Source: Thioalkalivibrio sulfidiphilus
GTDB taxonomy: Bacteria; Pseudomonadota; Gammaproteobacteria; Ectothiorhodospirales; Ectothiorhodospiraceae
Reading direction: 5' to 3'
Length of the DNA stretch: 64,000 nucleotides
Assembly: GCF_000377945.1 (NCBI RefSeq)
Contig: NZ_KB898939.1
Span: 1-64,000, forward strand
Part shown: in pieces, positions 8,245 through 17,374 of the stretch
How positions within the stretch are numbered: position 1 is the first letter of the stretch
Layout of the letters: each line of letters starts with the position of its first letter
Notes under the pieces: model-generated
Database searches by the model: none
Told to the model about the DNA's origin: nothing
What the model saw: only the letters and a program-made list of their open reading frames with translations
Program-made: the position numbers and the translations under genes

Positions 8245-8427
8245 ACGCGAATCAACGCAAATGAAGGGCGGATTAAAGCGAACCGCGAAGGACGCGAAGG
8301 GATGCACGAAGGTCGCGAGGCTTTTTCAGGATGAATTTCCTCTGCGTCCCTTGCGAGACCTTTGCGTCCTTCGCGGTTCGGCTTTTGATTTCGCATTCGC
8401 GTTGATTCGCGTTCATTTGCGGACCCC
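8230..8427. repeat. Two nested inverted-word hairpins (CGCGAATGAACGCGAATC outer, CCGCGAAGGACGCGAAGG inner)
   Basis: The outer arm GGGGTCCGCGAATGAACGCG begins at 8230 and returns inverted at 8391-8427. The inner arm (about 8279-8320, containing AACCGCGAAGGACGCGAAGG) returns inverted at 8343-8380. The arms are imperfect, themselves made of short repeated words, and fill the whole gap between convergent genes. Confidence 0.9.
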
Positions 8428-8435
8428 ATAACCCC

Positions 8436-10331
8436 TTACCCCTCCAGCGCCTCCCAGCGCGCGTAGCACTGGGCCAGTTCCGTCTCGATCGCCGCGAGCC
8501 GCGCCTGCACTTCGGCGATCTTCTCCGGGCCCTGCTGGTAGAAGGTCGGATCACCCAGGGTCTCGGTCAGCGTCGCCTGCTCCGTCTCCAGGGCCTCGAT
8601 GCGACCCGGCAGGGCCTCCAGTTCGCGCTGGTCCTTGTAGCTCAATTTTTTCTGTTTCACCGCCGGTGCTGACTCCGGCTGGGGTTTCGGCCTCGCCGAT
8701 GCGGCCGGGGCGGCCGGCGCCGCGTCCCGGGATGCGGCACGCTGTCGCAACCAGTCCTCGTAACCGCCCACGTATTCGTTCACCCGGCCGTCGCCCTCGA
8801 AGGCGATGATGCTGGTGGCCACGTTGTCCAGGAAGGCGCGGTCGTGGCTGACCACCAGCACCGTGCCGGCGAAATTCACCAGGCGGTCTTCCAGCAGTTC
8901 CAGGGTCTCGGCGTCCAGGTCGTTGGTGGGCTCGTCCATCACCAGCAGGTTGGCGGGCCGGGTGAAGAGTTTTGCCAGCAGCAGGCGGTTGCGCTCGCCG
9001 CCGGACAGGGCCTTGACCGGCTGGCGTGAGCGGGCCGGCTCGAACAGGAAGTCCTGCAGGTAGGAGAGTACGTGGCGCGGCTCGCCGTCGATGTCCAGGC
9101 GGTCCCGGCCCTCGCCCACGTTGTCGGCCACACTGGCCTCCTCGTCCAGGGCCGCCCGGTGCTGGTCGAAGTAGGCGATCTCCAGGTTCGTGCCCAGGCG
9201 CACGTGGCCGGACTGCGGCTCGAGCTTGCCGAGCAGCAGGCGCAGCAGGGTGGTCTTGCCGGCGCCGTTGGGGCCGACGATGCCCACCTTGTCGCCGCGC
9301 AGGATCAGGGTGGAGAAATCCCGGATCACGGGCCTGCCGTCGTAATCAAAAGAAATATTCTCGGCCTCGATGACCAGGCGCCCGGAGCGCTCGGCGGACT
9401 GGATCTCCAGCCGCGCCGCCCCCTGGCGAACGCGGCGCTCGGCCCGTTCCGCGCGCAGCGCCTTGAGCGCACGCACCCGGCCCTCGTTGCGGGTGCGACG
9501 TGCCTTGATGCCCTGGCGGATCCAGGCCTCCTCCTGGGCGAGCTTCTTGTCGAACAGGGCGTTGGCGCGCTCCTCCGCCTCCAGGGCCTCGGCCTTGCGG
9601 CGCAGGTAGGTGTCGTAGTCGCCGGGCCAGTCGGTGAGCTTGCCCCGGTCCAGTTCGATGATGCTGGTGGCGAGCCGGCGCAGGAAGGCCCGGTCGTGGG
9701 TGATGAACAGCAGGCTGCCGCCGAAGCCCAGCAGGAACTCCTCCAGCCAGGCGATGGATTCGATGTCCAGGTGGTTGGTGGGCTCATCCAGCAGCAGCAG
9801 GTCCGGATCGGTGACCAGGGCACGGCCCAGCAGCACCCGGCGCTTGAGGCCGCCGGACAGGGCCTTGAAATCCGCATTGGCGGGCAGGCCCAGGCGCGAG
9901 ACCACCGTCTCCACCCGCTGCTCCAGGCTCCAGCCGTCGCCGGCCTCGAGCTTCTGCTGGGCCCGCTCCAGTTCCGCCATGGCGGCAGGGTCATCGGGAC
10001 GCTCAGTGAGGGCGTGCACGGCGCGGTGGTAGCGGCGCACCTGCTCGCCCATCTCCCCCAGGCCATCAGCCACCACGTCAAACACGCTGCCGCTGGTTGC
10101 GGCGGGCACCGCCTGCTCCAGCATGGCCACGCGCAGTTCACCGTTGCGCACCACCTCGCCGCCATCGGGCAGCACCTGCCCCAGCACCACCTTCATGAGC
10201 GTGGACTTGCCGGCCCCGTTGCGGCCCACCAGGCACAGTCGTTCGCCGGGTTCGATGCTCAGATTCACGTGGTCCAGCAGGGGGGCGGCGCCGTAACTCA
10301 GGGTGACGTCGCGCAGGGTCAGCAGGGGCAT
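8436..10331 (-). CDS. uup: ABC-F family ATPase Uup
   Basis: A 631-residue cytoplasmic protein with two fused ABC ATPase domains and no membrane segments, so ABC-F. Walker A sites are GRNGAGKST near residue 38 and GPNGAGKTT near 353; signatures are ALSGGLKRR and ALSGGERNR; Walker B are LLLLDEPTNHLD and LLVMDEPTNDLD. The linker between the domains and a C-terminal coiled coil (YKDQRELEALPGRIEALETE) match Uup rather than EttA. Uup proteins bind branched DNA and/or act on ribosomes. It stops nine bases from the repeat arm. Confidence 0.92.
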   Translation of the reverse strand: MPLLTLRDVTLSYGAAPLLDHVNLSIEPGERLCLVGRNGAGKSTLMKVVLGQVLPDGGEVVRNGELRVAMLEQAVPAATSGSVFDVVADGLGEMGEQVRRYHRAVHALTERPDDPAAMAELERAQQKLEAGDGWSLEQRVETVVSRLGLPANADFKALSGGLKRRVLLGRALVTDPDLLLLDEPTNHLDIESIAWLEEFLLGFGGSLLFITHDRAFLRRLATSIIELDRGKLTDWPGDYDTYLRRKAEALEAEERANALFDKKLAQEEAWIRQGIKARRTRNEGRVRALKALRAERAERRVRQGAARLEIQSAERSGRLVIEAENISFDYDGRPVIRDFSTLILRGDKVGIVGPNGAGKTTLLRLLLGKLEPQSGHVRLGTNLEIAYFDQHRAALDEEASVADNVGEGRDRLDIDGEPRHVLSYLQDFLFEPARSRQPVKALSGGERNRLLLAKLFTRPANLLVMDEPTNDLDAETLELLEDRLVNFAGTVLVVSHDRAFLDNVATSIIAFEGDGRVNEYVGGYEDWLRQRAASRDAAPAAPAASARPKPQPESAPAVKQKKLSYKDQRELEALPGRIEALETEQATLTETLGDPTFYQQGPEKIAEVQARLAAIETELAQCYARWEALEG

Positions 10332-10397
10332 AAGGGAAGCAAGGCCGGTAGGAATGGGCCCCGTATTCTACGCCACGGGGGCCTGCGCGGTCTGCGT

Positions 10398-10586
10398 CCC
10401 CTAGCCCGCATATCTCACCACCGTTCGTAGCGAGGGCGTCGAGATGCCGCTGTGACGGGGCGCGCGGAGCGGAAGACGGCGCAGGCGTAGCCGACACTAC
10501 GTCAAGCCGGCTGCAGGGAGCACGCCCCGTCACAGCGCGCATATCGGCGGCCGCAGTAGAAGGGTGGTGAGATATGCGGGCTAGGG
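10398..10586. repeat. CTAGCCCGCATATCTCACCA inverted repeat with inner hairpin
   Basis: A 24-base arm at 10398-10421 returns as a perfect inverted copy at 10563-10586. A second, inner pair, TGTGACGGGGCG (10451-10462) and CGCCCCGTCACA (10523-10534), is nested inside. The right arm contains the stop codon of the diguanylate cyclase gene (CTA at 10581-10583). The 10332-10397 stretch between the arm and uup holds only the uup leader. Confidence 0.92.
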
Positions 10587-11780
10587 ATGGAGCACCTCGC
10601 CCGGCCCCGTGGCTCGGTGGAAACAGTAGCCGTTGCGCCCGGAGCGCTTGACCTCGTACATGGCCCGGTCGGCATGGTCGATCACCTCCGGCGGCGAGGC
10701 GGTCATGTCCGGGAACTCGCAGATGCCGATGCTGGCCCCCACGGTGACGAGCGGACTCTGGGGGTCCTGCTCGTCGATGGGAAACGGTTGGGACAGGGCC
10801 TCGATGATGCGCAGCGCCACCTCGTGGATGCGCTCGCTGGTTTCCAGATCCTCCAGCAGCACGAAGAACTCGTCCCCGCCCATGCGCGCCACGGTATCGC
10901 TCTCGCGCACGCAGGCCTGCAGGCGCTGCGCCACCTGCCGCAACACCCGGTCGCCGGCCTCGTGGCCGTAGCTGTCGTTGACCGGCTTGAAGCGGTCCAG
11001 GTCGATGAACAGCCCGGCCCCCAGGCGGCCATGGCGGCGCGCCCGGGCCATGGCCTGTTCCAGGCGCTGTTCCATCTGGTAGCGGTTGGGCAGGTTGGTC
11101 AGGTGGTCGTGCAGGGCACGCTCGCGATGCCGGTTGCGCTCCGATTCCAGTTCCTGGCGGCGCAGGTAGAGCTGGCGCCGCTGACGCTCCAGGGCGTAGG
11201 CGGAAAATCCGCAGATCAGCAGGGTCGAGACCAGGTAGAAGTTGTAGCGCACCAGGATCTCGCCCAGGGGCTGGATGCCCACCAGGAACAGCCCGTTGAA
11301 CAGGGCGAGCACCAGCAGGTTGATCAGCAGGGCGCGCGCAAAGGACAGGCCGATGAACAGGAAGATCCAGATCATCACCAGCATCAGGCCCGCCAGGTAC
11401 TCCATGAAGGTGGTCCCGGACACGAAGGCCAGCATGAACAGGATGCCCAGGCTCGGCGCAAGGGACACCAGGGTCAGGACCCGCTGCGACAGGCGGGTGA
11501 AGGAGGGCAGGAAGGTGTAGACCAGGGCGGCGAGGCCCGCCACCATGACCAGGGCACGGACCACCCAGAAAAACGGCTGGTGATCGCCGTGAAACCAGAC
11601 ATCCACCCAGCCGTGCAGAAGATACAGCAGCACCCCCGTCACCAGGGCGATGCGTGCCTGCACGCGCTGCAGCCCCACGGTCTCCAGGTGATAGTCCCGC
11701 TCCACGGCCACGGGGCGAAACCACAGACCGAACCAGTGCATGCGCACCGGCAGGTTCCGTGACAGCTCGTCTGGCGACAT
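10581..11780 (-). CDS. Membrane-bound diguanylate cyclase (GGDEF)
   Basis: A 399-residue inner-membrane protein with about six hydrophobic segments between residues 45 and 205, then a short coiled coil and a GGDEF domain at about 225-390. The catalytic motif MGGDEFFVLL is intact, and an RESD inhibitory-site motif lies just upstream, so c-di-GMP synthesis with product inhibition is likely. No EAL domain. The ATG at 11780 is chosen for its AAGAGG ribosome site; a TTG at 11828 would add 16 residues. The stop codon lies inside a repeat arm. The substrate or ligand sensed by the membrane part is unknown. Confidence 0.9.
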   Translation of the reverse strand: MSPDELSRNLPVRMHWFGLWFRPVAVERDYHLETVGLQRVQARIALVTGVLLYLLHGWVDVWFHGDHQPFFWVVRALVMVAGLAALVYTFLPSFTRLSQRVLTLVSLAPSLGILFMLAFVSGTTFMEYLAGLMLVMIWIFLFIGLSFARALLINLLVLALFNGLFLVGIQPLGEILVRYNFYLVSTLLICGFSAYALERQRRQLYLRRQELESERNRHRERALHDHLTNLPNRYQMEQRLEQAMARARRHGRLGAGLFIDLDRFKPVNDSYGHEAGDRVLRQVAQRLQACVRESDTVARMGGDEFFVLLEDLETSERIHEVALRIIEALSQPFPIDEQDPQSPLVTVGASIGICEFPDMTASPPEVIDHADRAMYEVKRSGRNGYCFHRATGPGEVLHP

Positions 11781-11942
11781 GGGGCCTCTTGTCGGCTGGT
11801 GGGGGATGATGGAACGATTTTCCGACAATCTTACTCAATATTCTGGGGGCGAAGCATAGCTGCGCATCCATCAGGCCATCGGGCAGGGAGTCCCGAGCAA
11901 GTCAGGCTGACCAACAAGAACAACAAGATCCGGGGAAGACCC

Positions 11943-13316
11943 TTGACCAGACACAGCACAACCCTGCCGAGCGCATGCCTGGCCCTGGTCCTCGCCGTTG
12001 CGGGGCTCAGCGGCTGCGAGCGTGCGCCACACACCTCCCCGGAACTGGCCGCCATCGAACAGCGGGGCGAACTGGTGGTGCTCACCCGCAACGCCCCCAC
12101 CACCTACTACTTCGACCGGGACGGCGAGCCGGCCGGTTTCGAGTACGACCTGATCAGCGGCTTCGCCGCCCAGCTGGGCGTCACGCTCCGCTTCGTGATC
12201 AAGGACAGCATCGATGAGATCGTGCGCGCCCTGGCCGCCGGCGAGGGCGACCTGGCTGCCGCCGGGCTGACCCGCACCAGCCGCCGCCAGGAACAGTTCC
12301 TGTTCGGCCCCGCCTACATGCAGGTGCAGCAGCAGCTGGTCTGCCGTCGCGGCGGCCCGGCGCCCGCGAACCTGGAAGGCCTGAGCGACGTCAGCCTGAT
12401 GGTCACCGCCAGCAGCAGCTACGTGGAACGCCTGGAGGAACTGCGCGAGCAGTTCCCCGAACTCGCCTGGGAGGAGCGCGCCGACCTGGCCACCGAACAG
12501 ATCCTGGAGAAGGTCTGGAACCGGGAAGTGGACTGCGCCGTGGCCGATTCCAACATCGTGGCCATCAACCGTCGCTACTACCCGGAACTGCTGGTGATCA
12601 TGCCCCTGACCGAGGAGGAACCGCTGGCCTGGATGCTGCCGCCCGAGTCACGGGGGCTCGCCCGGGCCATCGAGCGCTGGTTCGTGGGCATGGAGGACGA
12701 AGGCCTGCTGACGGTGCTCAATGGCCGCTACTACGGTCACGTGGAGATCTTCGACTACGTGGACCTGGCCCGCTACCAGCGGCGCATCCGCAGCCTGCTG
12801 CCCCGCTACCGCCCCCATTTCGAGGCCGCCGCCGAGGCCCACGAACTGAGCTGGACCCTGCTGGCCGCCCAGGCCTACCAGGAATCCCACTGGAACCCCT
12901 CGGCGCGCAGCCCCACCGGGGTACGCGGCATGATGATGCTCACCCTGCGCACCGCCTCGGAACTGGGCGTCGACAACCGCCTGGACCCGGTACAGAGCAT
13001 CCACGGCGGTGCCCGCTACCTGGCCGACCTGCGCCGCCGCCTGCCGGAGTCCATCCAGGAACCGGACCGCACCTGGATCGCCCTGGCCGCCTACAACATC
13101 GGCATGGGCCATATCTTCGACGCCCGGGGCCTGGCCCGGGACCTGGGCCGCGACCCGGACCGCTGGGTGGAATTCCGCGAGGTGCTGCCCCTGCTCGCCC
13201 AGCCCCAGTACCACCGCAACCTGCGCTTCGGCTACGCCCGGGGCAACGAGCCGGTGGAATACGTGCGACGCATCCGCAACTACGAGGACATCCTGGTCAG
13301 AAGCCTGGGGGAATGA
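11943..13316 (+). CDS. mltF: Membrane-bound lytic murein transglycosylase F
   Basis: A 457-residue lipoprotein. The N-terminal signal ends in lipobox LSGC; the start is a TTG at 11943 with GGGGA upstream. Residues about 40-270 form a periplasmic solute-binding-protein-like domain (ELVVLTRNAPTTYYFDRDGE). Residues about 290-440 form a lytic transglycosylase domain with catalytic Glu in AQAYQESHWNPSARSPTGVR and the downstream LAAYNIGMGHI. It cleaves peptidoglycan at the outer membrane to give anhydromuropeptides. It is divergent from the diguanylate cyclase gene, with 162 bases between starts. Confidence 0.93.
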   Translation: MTRHSTTLPSACLALVLAVAGLSGCERAPHTSPELAAIEQRGELVVLTRNAPTTYYFDRDGEPAGFEYDLISGFAAQLGVTLRFVIKDSIDEIVRALAAGEGDLAAAGLTRTSRRQEQFLFGPAYMQVQQQLVCRRGGPAPANLEGLSDVSLMVTASSSYVERLEELREQFPELAWEERADLATEQILEKVWNREVDCAVADSNIVAINRRYYPELLVIMPLTEEEPLAWMLPPESRGLARAIERWFVGMEDEGLLTVLNGRYYGHVEIFDYVDLARYQRRIRSLLPRYRPHFEAAAEAHELSWTLLAAQAYQESHWNPSARSPTGVRGMMMLTLRTASELGVDNRLDPVQSIHGGARYLADLRRRLPESIQEPDRTWIALAAYNIGMGHIFDARGLARDLGRDPDRWVEFREVLPLLAQPQYHRNLRFGYARGNEPVEYVRRIRNYEDILVRSLGE

Positions 13317-13317
13317 C

Positions 13318-13407
13318 GATTCAAAATTCAAAATTCAAAATTCAAAGGGGATCGTTCATGCGGCTGGACCCGACTACCTTTGAATGTTGAATTTTGAATT
13401 TTGAATC
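13318..13407. repeat. TTGAATTTT inverted-word hairpin
   Basis: GATTCAAAATTCAAAATTC at 13318 onward is matched by an inverted arm at 13377-13407 (TTTGAATGTTGAATTTTGAA). The arms enclose about 28 bases. It starts four bases after the mltF stop codon and fills most of the spacer to the next gene. Confidence 0.9.
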
Positions 13408-13455
13408 CCGCTACAATACCCCTCCTCGCCAACAGACTATTCCCCGGAGCCTTCC

Positions 13456-14295
13456 GTGAGACTCACCCGCCAGGAATTCCGCGACTGGCCGCACAAGAGC
13501 ATCACCCTGCTGGGCATGTCCGGCGTGGGCAAGACACGCCTGGCGCACATCCTGCGCCAGCGCCACTGGTTCCATTACTCCGGTGACTACCGCATCGGCA
13601 CCCGCTACCTGGACGAGCCGATCCTGGACAACATCAAGCACCAGGCCATGCAGGTGCCCTTCCTGCGCGAGCTGCTGCGCTCGGACTCCATCTACATCCT
13701 GAACAACATCACCGTGGACAACCTGCAGCCGGTGTCGAGCTTCCTGGGCAAGCTGGGCGACCCGGAGCGGGGCGGCCTGCCGCTCACCGAGTTCAAGCGC
13801 CGCCAGGCCCTGCACCACGCCGCGGAGATTGCGGCCATGCGCGACGTGCCCGAGTTCATCGGGAAGGCGCGCAGCATCTACGGCTACGAACATTTCGTGA
13901 ACGACGCCGGCGGCAGCGTGTGCGAGCTGGACGATCCCGAGACCCTGGAACTGCTGGCCGAGCACACCCTGCTCATCTACATCCAGGCCACCCGCCAGGA
14001 CGAGGAAGAGCTCATCCGCCGCGCCGAATCCGCGCCCAAGCCCCTCTACTACCGGGAGGCCTTCCTGGACGAGCAGCTACGCGAGTACAAGCAGGCCCAC
14101 GCCATCGAGTACGTGGCCCAGATCGACCCGGACGACTTCGTGCGCTGGATGTTCCCGCGCCTGTTCCGCTCCCGCATCCCCCGCTACGAGGCCATCGCCC
14201 GGGACTACGGCTACACCATCACCACGGAAGAACTCGGGCGGGTGAAATCGGAACAGGACTTCCTGGCGCTGATCGAAACGGCCTTGGAGAGATAA
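13456..14295 (+). CDS. P-loop ATPase of unknown role next to metA
   Basis: A 279-residue cytoplasmic protein with Walker A LLGMSGVGKTRLA at residues 18-30, close to the N-terminus. The rest contains HWFHYSGDYRIGTRYLD and SIYILNNITVDNLQPV, which I do not match to a kinase family. The size and single P-loop suggest a small kinase or ATPase. The GTG start at 13456 is the only one that keeps the P-loop near the N-terminus. The function may relate to methionine synthesis by position, but that is inference only. Confidence 0.75.
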   Translation: MRLTRQEFRDWPHKSITLLGMSGVGKTRLAHILRQRHWFHYSGDYRIGTRYLDEPILDNIKHQAMQVPFLRELLRSDSIYILNNITVDNLQPVSSFLGKLGDPERGGLPLTEFKRRQALHHAAEIAAMRDVPEFIGKARSIYGYEHFVNDAGGSVCELDDPETLELLAEHTLLIYIQATRQDEEELIRRAESAPKPLYYREAFLDEQLREYKQAHAIEYVAQIDPDDFVRWMFPRLFRSRIPRYEAIARDYGYTITTEELGRVKSEQDFLALIETALER

Positions 14296-14300
14296 GTACG

Positions 14301-14497
14301 AATTGGGAATTGGGAAGTGGGAAGTAACCCCATAGGGCGGCCCGCGGCCGCCATCACCAAGACCCAAATACGGGCAGGCGGACATTGCCCGCCCTTATAT
14401 GTCCCGGAAGGATAGGGACGACGCGGGAATTGGGTAGTCGCAACGAAAGGATTAGAATCAACCCCATTCCCACTTCCCAATTCACACTTCCCACTTC
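14301..14497. repeat. GGGAAGTGGGAAGT outer arms with nested CATAGGGCGG palindrome
   Basis: AATTGGGAATTGGGAAGTGG begins at 14301 and an inverted, longer counterpart (CCCACTTCCCAATTCACACT) occupies about 14468-14497. Nested inside are CATAGGGCGG (14331-14340) and a diverged inverted partner ending at 14401. The right arm reaches within five bases of the metA start codon, where a ribosome site would normally lie. Confidence 0.88.
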
Positions 14498-14501
14498 AAA
14501 A

Positions 14502-15581
14502 GTGCCCCTCGTCGCCCACACCGACCTGCCTACCTTCACCCGCCTCGCCGAGGAAGGGGAGACCGTGCTGTCCGGCAACATCGCCCTGCAGCAGGAGATC
14601 CGCGAGCTGCACATCGGGCTGCTCAACATGATGCCCGACGCGGCCATCGCCGCCACCGAGCGCCAGTTCTTCCGCCTGGTGGGACAGAGCAACCAGATCG
14701 CCCAGTTCTACATGCACCCCTTCACCCTGGACGCCCTGCCCCGGGGCGCGGAGGGGCGCGCCCACGTGGAACGCTTCTACGAGAGCTTCGAGCAGATCAA
14801 GCGCGAGGGCCTGGATGCCCTGATCATCACCGGCGCCAACGTCACCCAGCCGGACCTGTCCATGGAGCCTTTCTGGGAACCGCTCATCGAGGTGATCGAC
14901 TGGGCCGCGGAGAATGTCACCTCCACCCTGTGCTCCTGCCTGGCCACCCACGCGGTGATGCAGTTCCGCCACGGCCAGCGCCGCCAGCCCCTGGGCTTCA
15001 AGCGCTGGGGGGTGTACGACCATCGCGTGCTGGATCGCAGCCACCCGCTGGTGGCCGGCGTGAACACCCGTTTCGACGTGCCCCACTCCCGCTTCAACGA
15101 GATCAACCGCGCCCAGTTCGAGGCCGAGGGCCTCAAGGTGCTGGTGGAAAGCGACCAGGCCGGTCCGCACCTGGCGGTGAGCGAGGACGGCTTTCGCATC
15201 GTGTTCTTCCAGGGTCACCCGGAGTACGACATCATCTCCCTGCTCAAGGAGTACAAGCGCGAGGTGAAGCGCTTCGCCGCCGGCGCCATCGACACCTATC
15301 CGCCGTTGCCGGAGAACTACTTCTCGCCCCGCTCCCAGGCCATCCTGGAGGAACATCGGGAGCGCGTGGAGGCAGCGCTGGCCCGGCGCGCCCCGGTGCC
15401 GGATCTGCCCGAGGCCCTGATCACCTCACACCTGGACAACACCTGGCACGACAGCGCCGAAGCGGTGATCAACAACTGGGTGGGCATGGTCTACCAGCTG
15501 ACCCACATCGACCGCCGCCGTCCCTTCAAGGACAACGTGGATCCCGCCGACCCGCTGCGCTCCCTGCGTGGCGGGCACTGA
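14502..15581 (+). CDS. metA: Homoserine O-acyltransferase, MetA family
   Basis: A 359-residue enzyme that acylates homoserine, the first committed step of methionine synthesis. Conserved blocks: RELHIGLLNMMPDAAIAATE near residue 34, LIITGANVTQPDLS near 107, catalytic Cys146 in CSCLATHA, and the His239/Glu241 pair in FFQGHPEYD. The residue that often separates acetyl from succinyl donors, after TGA, is Thr here rather than Gly or Glu, so the donor is unresolved. The C-terminal 45 residues exceed E. coli MetA (309). GTG start at 14502 matches the family start (PLVAH), with repeat DNA directly upstream instead of a ribosome site. Confidence 0.9.
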   Translation: MPLVAHTDLPTFTRLAEEGETVLSGNIALQQEIRELHIGLLNMMPDAAIAATERQFFRLVGQSNQIAQFYMHPFTLDALPRGAEGRAHVERFYESFEQIKREGLDALIITGANVTQPDLSMEPFWEPLIEVIDWAAENVTSTLCSCLATHAVMQFRHGQRRQPLGFKRWGVYDHRVLDRSHPLVAGVNTRFDVPHSRFNEINRAQFEAEGLKVLVESDQAGPHLAVSEDGFRIVFFQGHPEYDIISLLKEYKREVKRFAAGAIDTYPPLPENYFSPRSQAILEEHRERVEAALARRAPVPDLPEALITSHLDNTWHDSAEAVINNWVGMVYQLTHIDRRRPFKDNVDPADPLRSLRGGH

Positions 15582-15582
15582 G

Positions 15583-16911
15583 GTGTCAGAACCCGCCTCC
15601 AGGCTGCCGCGCCCGGCAGCCGCCCTCTTCGACCTGATCGCCAGCGACGAGGACGCGCGGGTCTGCAAGGACATCCCCGAGGCCGCCTGCCGGGAGATGC
15701 CGCGCAACTTCTTCCTCACCATCCTTTCCAACACCGCCAGCAAGATCGGCGACGAACTGGCCAGCGCCAAGCTGGTGCTGGCCTGGCTCATGGCCGCCCT
15801 GGGCGCGCCCGGCTTCCTGGCCGGATTCCTGGTGCCGGTGCGCGAATCCGGATCCCTGCTGCCCCAGCTGTTCGTGGCCAGCCACATCCGGCGCGCGGCC
15901 ATCCGCAAGTGGTTCTGGGTGGGCGGCAGCATCGGTCAGGGGCTCGCGGTGCTGGGCATGGCAGTGGTGGCCCTCACCCTGAGCGGCACCGCCGCGGGCT
16001 GGGCGCTGCTCGGCCTGCTGGCCCTGTTCGCCCTGTCCCGGGGGGTGAGTTCCGTGGCCTCCAAGGACGTGCTCGGCAAGACCATCGCCAAGACCCGGCG
16101 CGGCACGGTGATGGGCTACGCGGCGGCCCTGGCCGGTTTCGTCACCCTGGGCGTGGGCGGCTGGGTCAGCCTGCGCGCGGAAAGCACCGACAGCGTCGGC
16201 TTCTTCGCCGTGCTGCTGATCGCGGCGGGCCTGATGTGGTTTGCCGCCGGCGGCATCTTCGCCGCCGTCAAGGAGGCACCCGGCGCCACCGAGGGCGGCG
16301 GCAATGCGGTCAGCGAGGCGCTGCGCTCCCTGGGCCTGATGAAGACCGATCCGCTGTTCCGCCACTTCGTCATCACCCGCGCCCTGCTCATGAGCACCGC
16401 GCTGGCCATGCCCTTCTACGTGATCCTGGCCCAGCAGCAGACCGGCGGTAGCCTGGGGAGCCTCGGGCTCATGATCATCGCCACGGGGCTGGCCGGCGGC
16501 CTGAGCGCGCCGGTATGGGGACGGCTCTCGGACCGTTCCAGCCGCCTGGTGCTGGTGGCCTCGGGGGTAGTGGCCGGCGCCCTGGGGCTGCTGACCTTCG
16601 GCCTGTCCGGTGTTGAAGGCGCCTGGGCGAAGAGCGAAGTCCTGTTCGCCGCCCTGTTCCTGGTCATCGGCATTGCCCACTCGGGGGTGCGCCTGGGGCG
16701 CAAGACCTACCTGGTTGACATGGCCACCCAGGACAACCGCGCCGCCTACGTGGCGGTGAGCAACACCCTGGTGGGCGCCCTGCTGCTGGTGGGCGGGCTG
16801 TTCGGCGTGGTGGCGGACCTGGCGGGTGTGGCCGCCACTCTGGCCCTGCTGGGCCTGATGTCACTCCTGGGCGCGGTCAGCGCCTGGCGACTGGAGGAGG
16901 TGCAACGATGA
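15583..16911 (+). CDS. MFS-type permease
   Basis: About 442 residues with roughly ten to twelve hydrophobic segments; the first follows a 55-residue cytoplasmic N-terminus. No transporter subfamily motif is clear enough to name a substrate. A central cytoplasmic loop (KEAPGATEGGGNAVSEALRS) separates two six-helix halves, and the segment SGVRLGRKTYLVDMATQDNR lies in the second half. Start is GTG 15583 directly after metA (GTG 15568 is an alternative). The four-base overlap with the next gene suggests one operon from metA to 17258. Confidence 0.8.
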   Translation: MSEPASRLPRPAAALFDLIASDEDARVCKDIPEAACREMPRNFFLTILSNTASKIGDELASAKLVLAWLMAALGAPGFLAGFLVPVRESGSLLPQLFVASHIRRAAIRKWFWVGGSIGQGLAVLGMAVVALTLSGTAAGWALLGLLALFALSRGVSSVASKDVLGKTIAKTRRGTVMGYAAALAGFVTLGVGGWVSLRAESTDSVGFFAVLLIAAGLMWFAAGGIFAAVKEAPGATEGGGNAVSEALRSLGLMKTDPLFRHFVITRALLMSTALAMPFYVILAQQQTGGSLGSLGLMIIATGLAGGLSAPVWGRLSDRSSRLVLVASGVVAGALGLLTFGLSGVEGAWAKSEVLFAALFLVIGIAHSGVRLGRKTYLVDMATQDNRAAYVAVSNTLVGALLLVGGLFGVVADLAGVAATLALLGLMSLLGAVSAWRLEEVQR

Positions 16912-17258
16912 ACCTGTTTCGAACCCTGAGCCCACTGCTGATCATCCTCTGGGCCGCTGGGGCGGCTGCGCAGGCGTCCTTCGAGACCCGCCTGGTCTCC
17001 ATTCATCCCATCGACTGGCAATTCGCCGACGGGCGAGTCACGGAGGCCTTTCTGGTGCTGGAGGATGGCCGGGAGGTCCGCTTCGCCCACGAACGGGTGA
17101 CCGAGTTACAACCGGGCGAACGCCTGCGCCTGCACCCCTCCGGGCGCAGCATGCGGGAACGGCGCATTCCGGTGATCTGCACCCTGGAAAGGCTGGACGC
17201 CGGCGGTACGGTTTGGCAGTCCACCCGCGGCAATCTGTGTACAACCGGGGAGCTTTAA
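16908..17258 (+). CDS. Small secreted protein of unknown function
   Basis: A 116-residue protein with a clear signal peptide (SPLLIILWAAGAAAQA, cleavage likely after AQA). The mature part has no recognised domain; two cysteines (ICTLE and NLCTT) could form a disulphide in the periplasm. It overlaps the MFS gene by four bases. The 393-base gap that follows (17259-17651) holds the REP-like element at 17303 and the long leader of the next csp gene. Confidence 0.7.
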   Translation: MNLFRTLSPLLIILWAAGAAAQASFETRLVSIHPIDWQFADGRVTEAFLVLEDGREVRFAHERVTELQPGERLRLHPSGRSMRERRIPVICTLERLDAGGTVWQSTRGNLCTTGEL

Positions 17259-17302
17259 TAAGGCGGCCCTTTAATTCACTCACCTTGTCACCTATGGTGA
17301 AT

Positions 17303-17374
17303 CGTAGGCCGGACAAAGCGCAGCGGTGTCCGGCATAAGCTGCCCGATGCCGCTTGCGCTCTATCGGGCCTACG
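17303..17374. repeat. REP-like palindromic element
   Basis: CGTAGGCC at 17303-17310 pairs with GGCCTACG at 17367-17374. Two smaller internal stems, GGACAAAGCGCAGCGGTGTCC and GCCCGATGCC...ATCGGGC, make a branched structure. The wording closely resembles enterobacterial REP/BIME sequences (CGTAGGCCGGA...). No REP-associated transposase is in the window. Confidence 0.8.
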
